A program made the position numbers and the translations under genes. From Pseudisothecium myosuroides (taxonomy: Eukaryota > Streptophyta > Bryopsida > Hypnales > Lembophyllaceae), in contig OX637293.1 in the NCBI GenBank assembly GCA_951799445.1, positions 15,934,001 to 15,998,000 on the forward strand: 64,000 nucleotides of DNA. Reading direction: 5' to 3'. Below, in pieces: positions 24,501-37,172 of the stretch. Each line of letters begins with the position of its first letter. The stretch's first letter is position 1. A model generated the notes under the pieces. The model saw only the letters and a program-made list of their open reading frames with translations. It was not told the origin of the DNA and did no database searches.

Positions 24501-27078
24501 TGGGCTTTCTCATGAACACCAAAGGTCTTGTGGAACTGATAATCCTGAACATCGGTTTTTCAAGAGGGGTAAGTTGGAGCTCTTGCTTTGTTCTCTCAGA
24601 ATTTAACACGTTTTCTACATCTTCAGGATCATCATGACTAAGAAAAGTATGTCTTAAAACTCTATTACCAAGTACAACAAGTTTTTTGTGTTGACTAACC
24701 TTCAATGTTGCACAATTTACCTCCAGGTCATAAATGAAGAATTGTTTGCGATAATGGTGATCATGACCCTCGTGACCACCTTCATAACAACGCCAGTCGT
24801 AATGTGGATATATTCGCCAGCTCGTGATATTCCACCTTACGTGAGACGAAGTATCGACGCTGGGGATGATAAGGATGAACTACGTATGCTGCTTTGTCCT
24901 GTTGGGTCATGGAACATAGCTTCCATGATAAACATGATTGAAATCACAAGAGGGAAAGACTTCAAGTCACTGAGAGCGTATGTGCTTCACCTGATCAAAT
25001 TTTCGGAACGATTATCGTCTATCCGGATGTCCTCGTCGTTTTCCAAGCGAGAGGTGATGTATTGCACCATCCGTAAACCTCCTCAATTCACAAGAGTAGC
25101 AACAACGTCCTAATCAATACGGAGTTTCTGCAGAAATAGTAGTCTGAAATAAATTACAAAGCCATCGACAATGGCTGCAAAAAGAAAGCAATTAGAATCT
25201 ACATTCCCCCCAAAAGACTAAGGATTCATGGTTCTAAAATGACCAAATTGATTAGTCATATTGAGGAAAATATAATTCAGATGGTGAAAAAACTTATATC
25301 AGAAGAATCAGGGAAGAGCAGCTCATATAGACGTCAAAGAATAACTAAGATTGAACAAAAGAAATTCCACATATGACCTACTCAATAAATGTTTAAAAAA
25401 CCCATGAGATCCAAAACATGCTCCGATCCTCAGAAGTCTTCCTTCTTTGAAACCTCTTACATCTTGAGGTGCAGAGTTTGGGAAAAGGAAGCCCCTGACA
25501 TTACTCAATTCAAGAGCTCCCTCACAGTAGCTCCTGGATTGACACTTGAGAGGAAGTAGCATGTTGTTGCAGACTATTCTCAGACATGGTGATTAAATCT
25601 AAATCATATCCTGTTAATACTGTCTATGTTGTCAGATGAAGAGTAAATTAGGTGCACTCATTGAATGTGCTAAGATTGTCATAAAAGATAGCAATGGACT
25701 CTATTGAAAAGATAGGTTGGTGCATTCGAGCTTGATTTTCTTTGCAATAACAAGACCGCCTGATCTGTGCTTTCAGGGCAGTTCGGAGTTGGACGCAGTG
25801 GAAGTAGCATTCCAGACCTACTCCCAGGTGAGCCGAGTGAGAGTGAAAACCGCCGTCGCCGCCAGTGCTTTCCACAACATGCACATCGACATCTGCAACA
25901 CCTCATGCGCCAACCGTGTGAATTTCCTGTTGCTCCCCTTTCACATGCGTCAACGGTGCGACGGAAGCTTTGAGACGGTCATGTCGGGATTGAAGGAAGT
26001 GAACATGAAGGTGTTGCAAAACCCTCCCTGCTCAGTTGGACTACTTGTTGACAATGGTTTGGGTACCACCTCAGTCAGCCCCCCGACCAATTGCTCACAA
26101 CAAATTTACGCCCTATTCCTCGGAGGCTCGGATGACCGGGAAGCCCTAATGCTGGCACGCCGCATGTTGCAACACGGCAGTATCAGCCTCACAGTGATCC
26201 AGTTCGTGATCCAAGGTCTGGGGACCCATCACTTGGGCGACATTCGAAACATTTCAAGCCACCTGTCCATGTCACACTCGCAAACTCAATCAGTTGCTAA
26301 ACGAGTCTGGGCCGGTTTCACTTGGTTAGCTTGTGAAGTTTTGAGTTTCTTCAAGGCGCCATGGATCAACACCCAGACATCCGTCCCACACAAGCAAGAC
26401 AGTGGAGACTACTTACCAAATGGGCAGATGGATGCAAGCAAGACACAGTGCACGGAAGAAGCTCGCATCTTCATGGACAAAATCCAGTCGCAAAGTGAGA
26501 CACACTTGGATATGCAAGCTCTAGCTCCTATCTTGGAAGCTGCAAAAGAAGTAGAAGACGGTGATGACCTAAAAAGCAACGGCGAGCATAAAATCAGTTG
26601 TAGAAAGTTGACACTCAAAGTGATTGAGACGCAAAACCTCGAAGACTCTGTCCTTGACGTGTTCCATTCTTCGCAACCCAATGACTTGATCATTACCGGG
26701 TTGCACTTGCATCCCACCAGCCCAGTCAGGCAATGCTGTGCCTTCCCTGCTGTGGAGGATCATGGCCTTGGGCCCTTGGGAGATTTTTTGGTGTCCAAGA
26801 AGCACTTCCATATGCACGCGTCACTGCTGCTGGTCAAGCAGCACAGTTTTGCCAACCATTTGAGCTCGATATCTGCAAACACTCTCGATGATCACCGAAA
26901 TCTGCACCCTGTTGTCGAAAAAATGGAGGTCGGCGGGTCTTCCATTTCCTCTGTCGATGCTTCCACGCCATCTGGGAACAGAGACGGTTATCACAGCGAC
27001 TGTGGGTATTCTAGGGCAACCCAAAGCAGCGTCATAAGGGCACTTCATGATCTGGGGGATTCTTTATCTTCACCATGA
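21586..27078 (+). CDS. Cation/H+ antiporter of the CHX (CPA2) family
   Basis: Eight exons join with consistent phases: 21586-21760, 22328-22499, 22875-23088, 23500-23836, 24060-24170, 24396-24568, 24727-25053 and 25777-27078, giving 936 aa. The membrane domain contains [20 protein letters not shown], the [14 protein letters not shown] helix, [31 protein letters not shown] (the Asn-Asp ion-site pair of CPA2 antiporters), [17 protein letters not shown] and [19 protein letters not shown]. The large C-terminal cytosolic part (residues about 510-936) matches the CHX tail: [30 protein letters not shown] and [16 protein letters not shown] proteins exchange K+ (or Na+) for protons at endomembranes or plasma membrane, controlling pH and ion balance. 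The loop after [12 protein letters not shown] is a few residues shorter than usual, so a micro-exon could have been missed. The donor at 22499/22500 (GTAGTG) is weak but keeps frame. Confidence 0.9.
22094..22174. mobile_element. Stowaway-like MITE (81 bp) in CHX intron 1
   Basis: Perfect 16-bp terminal inverted repeats CTCCCTCTGTTTCTAA / TTAGAAACAGAGGGAG are flanked by TA on both sides (22092-22093 and 22175-22176). The CTCCCTC(C/T)GTT terminus and TA target are diagnostic of plant Stowaway MITEs (Tc1/mariner). Confidence 0.9.
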
Positions 27079-27439
27079 GTGCTGCCTTCTGTACAATATG
27101 AGCTAGTTAGTTAGGGCTTGACTGCATAGTGTATAACATGGAGTTACTTTCAGAGAATCGTGGAGCTACAGACTCAACTCTACTTCGCAACATTCAATAG
27201 ATCGAGTTGGCGTAAGGTAATGCTTGTCAGATTATACTGAGGGACAAGATTAATTCAAATATAACAATAGACTCCAGTTGCGCATGCAAAGATACGTGCA
27301 ACTGTCTTTCTTGGACACTTTGGCAGTCATGGAATCTAAACTCATTTATCTTACATTGTGAAGAGTTGGTGGCACGGAACTCTTTCACAGTTTCAAAATT
27401 TGATGCATATGTGCTTCTGGATCCGATGTAAGTGGTCAA

Positions 27440-29815
27440 AACAGTTTAGGGTTTAGGGTTTTAGGGTTTACGGCTGCCACGATTATGGGAAACTTCAAAC
27501 CGAAGAAAAGTGGCAACATTTGCAAGCTGCTGAGGATGATGATGTGAATGTTGTGGGAGGCATTCAGAACCTGCTTCGGCATTATGCATTTTTACCTTGA
27601 GAGAAGAAAGGGTGGTCTCCGCCATTGCTGTATAGGATGAGTGAAAATTAAGTCGACCTAAACTCTCAAAACTTGCCGATGATCTTGAATTTAGGGTTGA
27701 GAGTGTTTGGAATGAGCTCAATGCGTAAGGCATTCGTGGTTCAATAACTGTAGATTGGTGCTTGCGGAGAGGTTATTGCCCAACAAGTTCGTCAAGCTGT
27801 GGCGGAGCAAGGTGTAGCTGTCCATATTCGAACTTGCTTCAGGCATCAAGCCTGTTCAAAGAAGAGATTCTCCTCTTTGCAGGTTTCCAACGTTTGTAAT
27901 GCCCCTTCAGGAACCCCGAAATCAAAAGAATGGTCGGAGCTTTGAGAAAAGGAGGTGTCAAGGGTGTCACCTGTCTTGGAGCTTTTTTACAGTCCTGCCA
28001 GAGGGCTTCAGTGGCAGAAGGATCGGTGAGGTATGACTTTCAGAATTCTGTATCTGCACCAGCTATACATTGACAGTTGCTTGACGACCACTCCCTGCTC
28101 AAATTTTTTAATAGCATATTTGTCTTGTGCTTTCAGTAGTATTTAGTTCCGTGCAGTTCATGGGAGAGTCTGTCTACCGAATAACAAGAGATGTCGCTAG
28201 TTTCGAAAAAGTCGTGATTGCTTGCTTCTGAGCAAGCAAACATTCGAGCAGGCTGAAGCGAATGAATGCCAAAATAAAAGATGATGGTCAATTTCGATAG
28301 CCAAAGGTTGCTATCTTCTATCGTTTTAAGGGCAAGCAAATCGATGTATCAATTGGCATACGGAGTTTAAACATGAAATGCAAGGGGAGAAATGACCCTA
28401 ATTAGTAGTAAAATTTGTCTTGTAAACTAACAGAAGAATAGATAGATGACTTCAGTTGCTTGGGAACGTTTCTGTCTAACTAGCGTCACGCGAATATCGT
28501 TTAGCACTACACTGATGTTTTGATCATGCAATTATTTTGATTGCAGAGGTTCAGAAGAAAACCGAGCAATCTAGGTTATAGCAAGGTGGACATCGTTGAG
28601 GATATCGATGACGAATTTGGTGATCAAGTGCTGGAAGACCAGTTCCATCGTTTTGCAATTGCCATGGCTTTGCAAGACAATGAAGTGGCGCAGCAAATTT
28701 ATGCAAGAAATTTATGGGGAAATGCACTGTGTGGGTCGTCTGGTCAATTTTGAGTATTTGATTTCAGAATGAAAGCTCTGACTTTGTGCGTCCGGTAAGA
28801 GAGATATGACCGTCAGGATTCATAAGGCTTCGGTATCTAGCGTAAGCTGTTGGAGAATTAATCGTATTGAAGTTGTCCCAGGCTCTGATTTCTACTTTTA
28901 TGAATGTGGCTTCCTCTACTCCTGACTTTCCAAAATTGTGGTCTCACCTACATCAAATGCATTAGAATCTGTGTCATCACTTTAGCGACGGATTGCAAAC
29001 ATCCAGACGTCAACGTTTGGATGAAAGTCTTACGTGTATCACTGTGTTCATGTCCCTGTTATCTTATTCAGGGATTCTAAGTTAATACGGGAGAGATAAC
29101 TGGACTTGTGATCGAAGCCAGTAAGTTGGAGGGACAGCTCCAAAAACTTTATGGGCGAGTGCTTACGCTGGTAGAAGGAGACAAGGGCACTGCTCACGAG
29201 TTATAGAAGTCAATTATGAGGTTGTTGCAGAGTAACTGGAATCAGGAGTGAGTACCTTTCGTTGTAACTCGTAGTGGTTTACAATGCAGATAATGCTTCG
29301 CTGTATAACTGTATCATCTTGGTATAACCCACTCCTGGAAACAATCGTGCGTAGAAATTAGATGTACTCACACTAAATGATTCAGCTGCCTGGCGTCCAC
29401 CTTGCTCGCCATCGGAAGGTTTGTGGAGGCAGTTGCTTTGATGAAGCGAATGCTGAAAAACCAGGAGAAGAATTTAGGCCCAGATAGCCCAGAGCTTGTG
29501 CTTACCTTACAACTAATAGTCGTGCCTGGCGTCCACCTTGCTCTCCATCGAAGGCAATTGCGTTGATGAAGCGAATGCTGAAAATCCAGGGGAAGAATTT
29601 AGGCCCAGATAGCCTAGAACATGTGCTTACCTTACTAATAGCCCAGAACTAATAGTCATGCTTTTGGATAAGCTTGGAAGAATAAATGATATTGAACCGT
29701 TTTATATGAGGATAGCAAAGATAAGTACCGAACACGAAGGCGACGTCGAAGATGAGACTGAGAACTTACCCCGAACTGAACTGTTCGGCCGCATGTTCAA
29801 GCGTTGAACATTTTT
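27440..29815 (+). pseudogene. Decayed multi-exon gene ending in TPR (kinesin-light-chain-like) repeats
   Basis: Several short coding-looking segments follow one another on the plus strand but in different frames: EKWQHLQAAEDDDVNVVGGI near 27510, KLSKLADDLEFRVESVWNEL near 27650, GACGEVIAQQVRQAVAEQGV near 27760, RMVGALRKGGVKGVTCLGAF near 27935, VDIVEDIDDEFGDQVLEDQF near 28590, EGQLQKLYGRVLTLVEGDKG near 29130, and STLLAIGRFVEAVALMKRML near 29410. The last one continues as EKNLGPDSPELVLTL, the pattern of kinesin-light-chain-type tetratricopeptide repeats. The block at about 29386-29515 is duplicated at about 29523-29640, and the second copy carries small deletions that break the frame. In-frame stops between segments and the frameshifted duplicate suggest a pseudogene, though unrecognised introns could hide a working gene. 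The N-terminal family is not recognised. Confidence 0.45.
29386..29640 (+). repeat. Tandem duplication of a TPR exon, second copy frameshifted
   Basis: Copy 1 (about 29386-29515) and copy 2 (about 29523-29640) share GCCTGGCGTCCACCTTGCTC, TTGATGAAGCGAATGCTGAA and GAATTTAGGCCCAGATAGCC. Copy 2 lacks about ten bases after CTCTCCATCG, which shifts the frame. Confidence 0.8.
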
Positions 29816-30514
29816 ATTTTGAACGTGTAGGCCTTCCCCATTAATTGTGGCGTTGTGCTGGATAATTCCTTTTTTTTTACTGAAGCTACATATTACCTCG
29901 AAGTCATAAAACTTAACGTCAACCACGCCTGGTCAATTGTGCAATAGTGTAGGAAATCCTATACCAACTCTTCTTATAGAGATGGGTTGAGATCCAAAAT
30001 TTGAAAGAAACGTGAGCATTTGTGCAGGAAAGCAGATTGATGTCGATTCGTCTCAAATTCCAGACCATCGGACCTGAGTTCTGCATTAAATCTTCACTCG
30101 TACTTTTCTCTTCACTCGGTCCATTTGAAAATGCAACTTTCTTAGTGTTCATCTTGGGAAGGAAATGCTGTTACGACGAAACTGGTCTAAATAACAACTC
30201 CTGAGAACTACTTCAATCGGTCGGTGTCAAGAGACGCTGCAGTATGAAAATTCCAATTCCAAGCATGCTGAGACACTCGAAGAACCTCCTGAATTGAAAA
30301 CGTTGACGCCCATTGTGACGTCCAAAGAATGTTATAAAATGCTCAAGCACGGCCCAATATGGAACCCAGTGCTCATCAAATGTACACGAGTCACAGCTTG
30401 TGACTCGAAAAATGCCTACCTAATCCGACTCGGAGTGAAATAATCTCTACTCACGGGAATGTACAGTGCCTATGAGACTAACGGAACGAAAGAATTCTTG
30501 TTATCTAGAGGAAA

Positions 30515-32707
30515 TTACAAGGGGAATGGGCCAGGAGCGCCAGTCCATCCTTGCACGCACCGCAAAAGAGGTCGAATCAGCTTCCCCTCCGACATCGCCT
30601 CGAACACTTTCTGAATTTCAGTCCCGGGAGACACAGTTCGCAAGCCGGACAGCAATTGCGTCCCGAGCTCCGACCTCACGAATTGGTACAGCGGGTACGT
30701 CCTGCAGGACTCAGTCCTGTTCGGCACTGCCGAAAGGCCCTTCTTGTCATAAGCTTCCCGCACCAACGGCACCACCATGCGCAACCGCTCTTGCACTTGG
30801 GCCTCGAAGATGGGGATCTGCTCGAACACGGAGCGGGAGGCGTCTTTGAGGGCGTGGCTGACCAGCACGCCTCGCAGCTTCTCCATCAACGGGTACGTGT
30901 CGGAGGACGCGTCGTCGATGTACGAGAACACGGGCTGACGCTCCACCACCAGCAGGAGGTCCTTCTCGCAGAACCGCGACGGCAGCAGGGCGCCGTCCTG
31001 GCCCATGAACAGCGTCTTCTTCGCCGCCTGCAACACCACTTGCTTCACGGCGGACTGCATGGTCTCCTCCACATGGCGGAGGTCGATGGCTTGGCACAGT
31101 CCCACCAGGAAGGTCGAGCTCATGAGCTTGAGAATCTCCACGGCCTCCTCCGTCTTGCGCGCGGACACCAAGCCCAGCGAGTTCACGTCCTGGTTGTGCT
31201 GCTCCGCGCTCTGGACGTGGGTGGTGACGGGGTTGGCCAGGTAGTTGAGCTCGGAGAGGTACGACGCCATGGCGATCTCGGCGCCCTTCATGCCGTAGTC
31301 CAGGCTGGGGTTGGGTCCCCCGCTCAAGTTGGAAGGCAGGCCGTTGTTGTAGTAGTCGTTCACGAGCTCGGAGAACTGTGCAAACATGAGCTTGCCGATG
31401 GCCGCCACCGCCAGGCGCATGTTGTCCATGGAGACGCCGATGGGTGTGCCCTGGAAGTTGCCCCCATGCAGCGCGATCCCCCTTGCGGCGTCGATGATGG
31501 GGTTGTCATTCACGGAGTTGATCTCACGCTCGATGGCGTGTGTGGCGGTGCGGATGACCTCGATCTGGGGACCCAGCCACTGGGGCGAAGTGCGAAGTGC
31601 ATATCGATCCTGCTTGGGCTTCTTCAAGGGATCGGTCTCGTTGATCTTGGCCGCGGCTTTCATGAAGTCGCTCCCGTCCAACAGCCACTCCATCACCGCT
31701 GCAGCTTCCATTTGGCCCGGGTGATGCTTCAACTTGTGCGTCAAGGGGTCGGCGAATTCCGGCTTCCCTTGCATCACTTCACAGAACAGGGCGGATAAAA
31801 CTTCCGCAAGCAGCGCCAGCACGTTGGCATCGAAGCACACCGTGGAGGCCAATGCCGACCCGACGGCCGTCCCATTCACCAACGCCAGTCCCTCCTTGGG
31901 CTGCAGCTCGAACGGTTTCTCCACGCCCGCCATCCTTAGCCCCTCCAACGCCGAAACCTCCCGGCCATCTGGAGTGCAAGCTCTTGAGTTGGGTCGGCCA
32001 GTGAGCAGCCCCGCAATGTAAGACAAGGGCACCAAATCCCCGGAAGCGGTGACCGTCCCACGCAACGGCAGCTTGGGCGTGACATGCGCGTTCAGCAGCT
32101 TCTCCATGGCCTCCAGAATCTCCCAACGGATCCCGGAGTAGCCTTGCATCAAGGTGTTGGTGCGCACCAGCATGGCAGCGCGTGTGGTCTCCGCGGGCAG
32201 CGAGTGCCCCTTCACCAGCACTCCCGCATTCAGAAAGCGAATGAGTTCGCGCTGCAGCTCCACGCCTTGCTGCGTGCGGCGATGGGAGGTGGCGCCGAAT
32301 CCCGTGGTCACTCCGTAGATGTCCCCGCCGTTCATGATCTTCGTGAGCACCCAGCTGGAGGACTCGTCCACTCTGGCCTTGGCGTTGGCCGCGTCCAGCA
32401 CCACCGCCACGTCGGGCCGGCGTGCGATGGCCGTGACTTGTCCCACGGTGAGATTGACGCCCTCAATCGCAACTTCGGTCGAGTCGAAGTACGTCGCCAC
32501 CATCTGCTTGATCTCATCTAGATGATTCCCTTGCAGCTTGGCGGCCGTCTTCGCCCAATTGAGCGGATCTGCTCGAGAAACATCTTCTTTGGGAGCATTG
32601 CTGCAGAAGCTGGGGGATGTCGTCGTTTTCTTCAAGGCGGCGGGCTCGGATCCCGCATTGATGTAGCTCTGGGATGACGCCATGAAGTCGAATTCCACAG
32701 CTGCCAT
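30515..32707 (-). CDS. PAL: Phenylalanine ammonia-lyase (copy 1), intronless
   Basis: One uninterrupted 730-aa frame. The start is taken at the ATG at 32707 ([13 protein letters not shown]) because the shared coding similarity with copy 2 begins there; 13 codons upstream are open but dissimilar. The enzyme deaminates L-phenylalanine to trans-cinnamate, the entry step of phenylpropanoid metabolism, as a cytosolic tetramer. Visible landmarks: the catalytic Tyr131 in YGVTTGFGA, the Ala221-Ser222-Gly223 triad in [19 protein letters not shown] that cyclises to the MIO electrophile, and Phe in ELIRFLNAG at the selectivity position (Phe favours phenylalanine, His favours tyrosine). NDNPIIDA and a full C-terminal shielding domain ending GAPGPFPL are present. 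Angiosperm PAL genes usually have one intron; none is seen here. A TATATATAC run lies directly before the ATG. Confidence 0.97.
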   Translation of the reverse strand: MAAVEFDFMASSQSYINAGSEPAALKKTTTSPSFCSNAPKEDVSRADPLNWAKTAAKLQGNHLDEIKQMVATYFDSTEVAIEGVNLTVGQVTAIARRPDVAVVLDAANAKARVDESSSWVLTKIMNGGDIYGVTTGFGATSHRRTQQGVELQRELIRFLNAGVLVKGHSLPAETTRAAMLVRTNTLMQGYSGIRWEILEAMEKLLNAHVTPKLPLRGTVTASGDLVPLSYIAGLLTGRPNSRACTPDGREVSALEGLRMAGVEKPFELQPKEGLALVNGTAVGSALASTVCFDANVLALLAEVLSALFCEVMQGKPEFADPLTHKLKHHPGQMEAAAVMEWLLDGSDFMKAAAKINETDPLKKPKQDRYALRTSPQWLGPQIEVIRTATHAIEREINSVNDNPIIDAARGIALHGGNFQGTPIGVSMDNMRLAVAAIGKLMFAQFSELVNDYYNNGLPSNLSGGPNPSLDYGMKGAEIAMASYLSELNYLANPVTTHVQSAEQHNQDVNSLGLVSARKTEEAVEILKLMSSTFLVGLCQAIDLRHVEETMQSAVKQVVLQAAKKTLFMGQDGALLPSRFCEKDLLLVVERQPVFSYIDDASSDTYPLMEKLRGVLVSHALKDASRSVFEQIPIFEAQVQERLRMVVPLVREAYDKKGLSAVPNRTESCRTYPLYQFVRSELGTQLLSGLRTVSPGTEIQKVFEAMSEGKLIRPLLRCVQGWTGAPGPFPL

Positions 32708-33487
32708 TGTATATATACCCTCGAGCTCCCCACCTGGTCTCAGCAATCAATCGAGGATCGATCTAGTTGCCCCCTGAATTCAGCGCTTCACTCAACTGCA
32801 AGCAAAGTTCTTAATTCAACTACTTCTTCAAGCGTTCACGGTGTGCGAACGTCCTTGCAATTTTCAACCAAGTAAGTAAGAAGTTCGACTTGGACGAATG
32901 GAGTTGGTATACTATCCAACAGCTGAAATCTTGTGTTTGCAACTGTATGCAAGATTAGCAATGTCTAGCAAATGTGGTTGCAAATATTTGTAGTGCAGGC
33001 TCGAAGTGCTAACAAGTGAGATCGACAGACCTGAGAATGATGAGGAATTGGGATGACAGATGTGTATTTGTAAGCGGACGAGATTGGCATCTGGTGGTGA
33101 AGGAATTGGGTCGTTGCATTGGGTCTCTTGACTGCCCTGGCAATTGGGCATGTGGGCAACTGAAGAATTCGTGGCTTGTCCTGAGTTGTGTTTTTTCTGA
33201 CAACGCGGGGCAGTTTCAATAAGTTTGGGAAGACTGTCCCAAAAGTGCATGGAAAGGCAAAGTGGGTCGGGGATTCTCGTTGAAATGTTCACCGGAAGTC
33301 CGCGTGCAGTGGTTGGCCCTGTGCTCAGGCATGTCGGCTTCAGGCCTTCAGTCCACTGTGTTGAAATTTGGTTGGAGCTGGGCTGCGTGTTGGGTGGACC
33401 TTCTCGGCAATTGTATACAATTTGCAGACTTCATCAGAGTTTGAAAGAATTACTCCAACTGCAGATATGGTCTCCATGATATTAACT
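32708..33487. promoter_or_regulatory. Upstream region of PAL copy 1, conserved in copy 2
   Basis: The 120 bases next to the ATG are almost identical to those of PAL copy 2 (TCAGCGCTTCACTCAACTGC at 32780 and 59351), and similarity continues in patches to about 33480. Conservation beyond the coding region marks the shared promoter and leader. The only TATA-like string, TATATATAC, touches the start codon, too close for a normal TSS spacing, so the true core promoter is uncertain. Confidence 0.5.
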
Positions 33488-33899
33488 TAAGGTCGGACCA
33501 CCCATTCCTAATCACTTAAGCAATTTCAGCACAGATGAGGAGCACTGTGAGGCAGAGGAAATTTTTCTCTTGTAGAGAAATAAGAAATATTGGGACTCTA
33601 AATTTTTCGTAATTTTATCCCCAAAATTGAAATTACTATGAATTCTGGGAGCCAAAAAGTGTTCCAAACCCATTACCAATCACTAGCGGAGTCTTCTAAA
33701 TCCAATCATAGTCAAAACTACTTTCCCACTCAGTATTTCCCATATATTTTATGACACTTTGGGACATGTGTCATGACCTTATTAGTTATTAGTCCCAACC
33801 TTGAAAAAGAAAAAGAAAACATTCTAAGCCTTGATTGGAAATAGAACACCCTACAAGTTGGGAATTGGCTCATGGTTGGTAATGGGTGGTCCAACCTTA
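33488..33899. mobile_element. Putative MITE with about 20-bp inverted ends (about 410 bp)
   Basis: The left end TTAAGGTCGGACCACCCATT mirrors the right end, reading AATGGGTGGTCCAACCTTA. The block is absent from the corresponding position of the duplicate (near 60340-60360), which fits an insertion after duplication. The target duplication is unclear; TTA/TAA-like flanks would suit a PIF/Harbinger element. Confidence 0.55.
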
Positions 33900-36800
33900 G
33901 ATTGGTTATTAACTTATTAACCCCTAAATGCCTGAGGCACCAAAATCTAGTGTCAGACAATATTATGAAGTTAAATAAAACCTTACCAAGTTATTATTTT
34001 TAGCAGTTTCTATTTTTGAAAAAACTTTTTGAAGTCTAGTTTTAGTTTCAAAATCTGATTTTGAAAATGAATGATCGTGATTTTTTTTATTGATGATTTT
34101 TTGCAAAGGGTGTCCATTGCAAATCTTGATTTTCTAGTGTTAAGGGCTCTCAACTGAGCCTCAAATACACTAGTCTTGGAGAAAAAATCACATTAAAAAT
34201 TCATTTAAAAGATGATGTTTGGCATTTTATGGTGCTTCCCCAGCTCTTGTAACTTCTTGTCCTTTTTCCATTTTATGTTGAAGGGAGCACAAGTGCCCCC
34301 CACCTAGCCTATCACAACTTTTAACAGAAATTCATTCAAAAAAATTATAGAGTAGATTTTGACGGGTTGAAAATGGATTGGGGTTGTATATGTTATGCTC
34401 TTTAACCTCATAGTTTTTGGGTGAACAATTTTCTAGATTTGACATCTGAAAAGAAGATTGGAAGACTTCAAATCACTTTCACACTATTAAAACCCTTGTG
34501 ACCAAACATTATAATCTTTCAATCCATAAATGATATTGTTGTATTTTCTTTTTCTAACATGTCTAGTTTGAATTTGTAGGGTTATATTTCCAAAAAAAAT
34601 GATAAAAGCTTGTCAAAATGTTGGCTTTTTGAGTTTTTTTAAAATTTAGGAGCAAATTTCGAGAAGCTCAAAAAAGGCCTTGGGCATTTAGAGGTTAATA
34701 ACTCAAATCGGTCATTACTTAAATAACTTAGGACGGATTTATGGCTAATTTTCTGCATTTATTTTTTGGAGATGTAACCACATGTCTTCTATAAGTTGTA
34801 AGAAATTCAGATTTTTTTGTAAAAATTTAAAGTTGCTATGAATTTTTGAATTAAAAGTGAAAAATATTGATATCAAATACAAAATATGTTTAATAAACAT
34901 GAAAATCTCTCCAAAAGAGGTGCATATTATAGAATAAAACATCATGGTGCAATTTTGTTTTTACACTATCATCCTACACTAATAAGAAAATCAAGAGTTT
35001 GTGGTAATAGGTCCAAAGTTCAAATTGCAATATAATACTCAATTTTTTTTTAAATCTAAAATTTTCAAATTACAATGAAAACTAGACTTGATAAGCTTTG
35101 TTTCCTTACATGGTTTGAAATTCAAGAAAGATCATTTTATAACTTAAATTTAGATCCAGATAAGGAGTACAAATTGCCAAAATAAATTATATGGAGATCA
35201 ATAGATTTTCCATTTTCTTATATTGGAAAGTCAAAAAAATTCACAAGGAGAAGATATTCAACAACTTTCATTAGAATTGGGTTCAAAAACAACTCCTCAA
35301 ATAACTTTGAATGAAAAAACATTTTTTCCATCTTTGAGGCTTCCCTAAAATCATCCAAAACGTCCTCTCATGTGTTTCACAAATAATTAAAGTTTAAAAA
35401 TAAGGATTCTTGACCAAAAGAATTTGACAATTTTAGCCCCAAAACAAACTAACACATAAGGTTTACATTAAACATTAAACCCTAAACCCTAAACCTCCAA
35501 AACAATCTTGACCAATACCATTCTAATCTTGGGATTGCAAATTTTTAATTAATTTTCTAGAATAATTAGTGTGTCATCAAAACAATGCAAGATATAAATA
35601 GACAAGGGTGATTGTAAGAAACATTTATAATATTTTATTTTTTGGCCGTAATGTTTGCGTTTTGACTCCAAATGACTAAAGATTTATAGGTATAGAATTC
35701 ATGACTATTATAGACCTTTACTATTTTTTTTGCTTTTTCAAAAATGTCTTATTATCTAATAGTAAACTCCAAATTTTATCATGCTTGCCAATTTTTGGGG
35801 TGTAGTACAATTTAGTAACCCCCAAAAAAGAGTTTGGAGCTGAAATTTGAAGGGAATGGCTTTCTAGTAGACTTGCAACTATTGTTTAAAAAATCTCTAA
35901 AAATAGTTAACTGTATGTTGTATGAAAGTCTACAAAGTAAATTGCTTTTGCTCACATTTCCAAACATGTAAAATATTATTTTGGTAGTTTATTGGGTGAA
36001 TGACCATCTCCATAGAGTTGTTACAAATGGCAATTTTTTTTTAAATTTTAGCACTTTTTTAGTTCTCAATGACAAACAATTTTCTATGCTTTATCTTCTC
36101 GGGGTACAATCTTCTTAAAGGTGTATAAATTGGCCATATTTTTTTTTAATTTTAAATTATTTAAAAAAAATTAAGTAATCCAAAAAACTAAACATGAATA
36201 TTGTGAAAATGCAACAAAATCAATAAGTGTTTCTTGCAAACACCCACAAATGCATTACTATTTTTGATTGGCACCAAATTTAAAACTTTCTTCAAATTAT
36301 TATCACTAGAATAGCATTAAAAATCAAATATAAGAAAGAAAAGAAAATTCCAATTTGGACTTTAAACAACCCAAATAGATTCCATTCAGGTAGGAGGCTC
36401 GGAAACCGCTCATCTAAGGGCTGGTTTGCCTTTTTCATGTGTTTTCTTGGATGAAAATATTTTTAAATAATTTTCTAAACAAAGATAAATAAATGAGGAA
36501 CCTAACACAAGTGGTTTCATATTTTTTGAAGCATTATTGAATTACTTATGAATTTTCAAACAAGCTCAATCGTAGGTCCCTATTTATGACCCTTGCAATT
36601 AATACTGCTTTTTTTTTCTTAATTCATTCAATGACTATAGAGGTCAATTTTAGAACCACCTCATGTCCATTTTACAACTATTTATAGGGGTGGTTTTTAA
36701 TGCCCATGTGATTTTAGAGCTTCCTACCTTAGAAGTAAGCTTAAAGACAAAGGCTAGGATGTGCCACGACAAGTAAGGCTTAGGAAAGAAAAATCATGCA

Positions 36801-36980
36801 AATGACACGACAAATTTTAAAATCAAATCCAAATTTTATTATCATTATTATATGTAGTTTTCAATGTCCATCCAATGATTGATAGTATCATTTTTTTTTG
36901 GTTCATTATGTTGGATTGGTTGGATGCCCTTTACATTTTAGTATTCTTCATCATTCAATTATTTCAGTCTTCTACTCATA
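33900..36980. other. AT-rich intergenic DNA, duplicated at 60360-62610
   Basis: No gene is seen. The segment is colinear with the second duplication copy, with small indels. A short telomeric tract (AAACCCTAAACCCTAAACC, about 35473-35496) is present here but lacking at the corresponding position near 61500. Confidence 0.55.
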
Positions 36981-37172
36981 CAATAGAACCTCTCTAAGTT
37001 GATCCTCTCTAAGTTGATAAACCTCTGTAAACTAATCATGTCAGACCGGTCCTATGGATTGGGCTACATAACAAAGGCTGTGACTAAAAATGACCCTCCC
37101 TAAGTCAATTAACTTCTATAAACCAATCTGTCAGACCGGTCCGGGACTGATCAACTTAGAGAGGTTCTACTG
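36981..37172. mobile_element. Pogo-type (Tc1/mariner) MITE, 192 bp
   Basis: The ends CAATAGAACCTCTCTAAGTT and AACTTAGAGAGGTTCTACTG are flanked by TA (36979-36980 and 37173-37174). This terminus matches plant pogo-like MITEs (CAGTAGAACCTCTATAAATT type). The second duplication copy has the empty site, a single TA at 62609-62610 followed by CAAAGT. Confidence 0.85.

Noticed and set aside
30551..31798. 415-codon plus-strand frame opposite PAL copy 1 (and its twin at 57130-58377)
   Set aside because: His/Arg/Leu-rich antisense shadow of the GC-rich PAL frame; it occurs in both copies only because the PAL sequence does.
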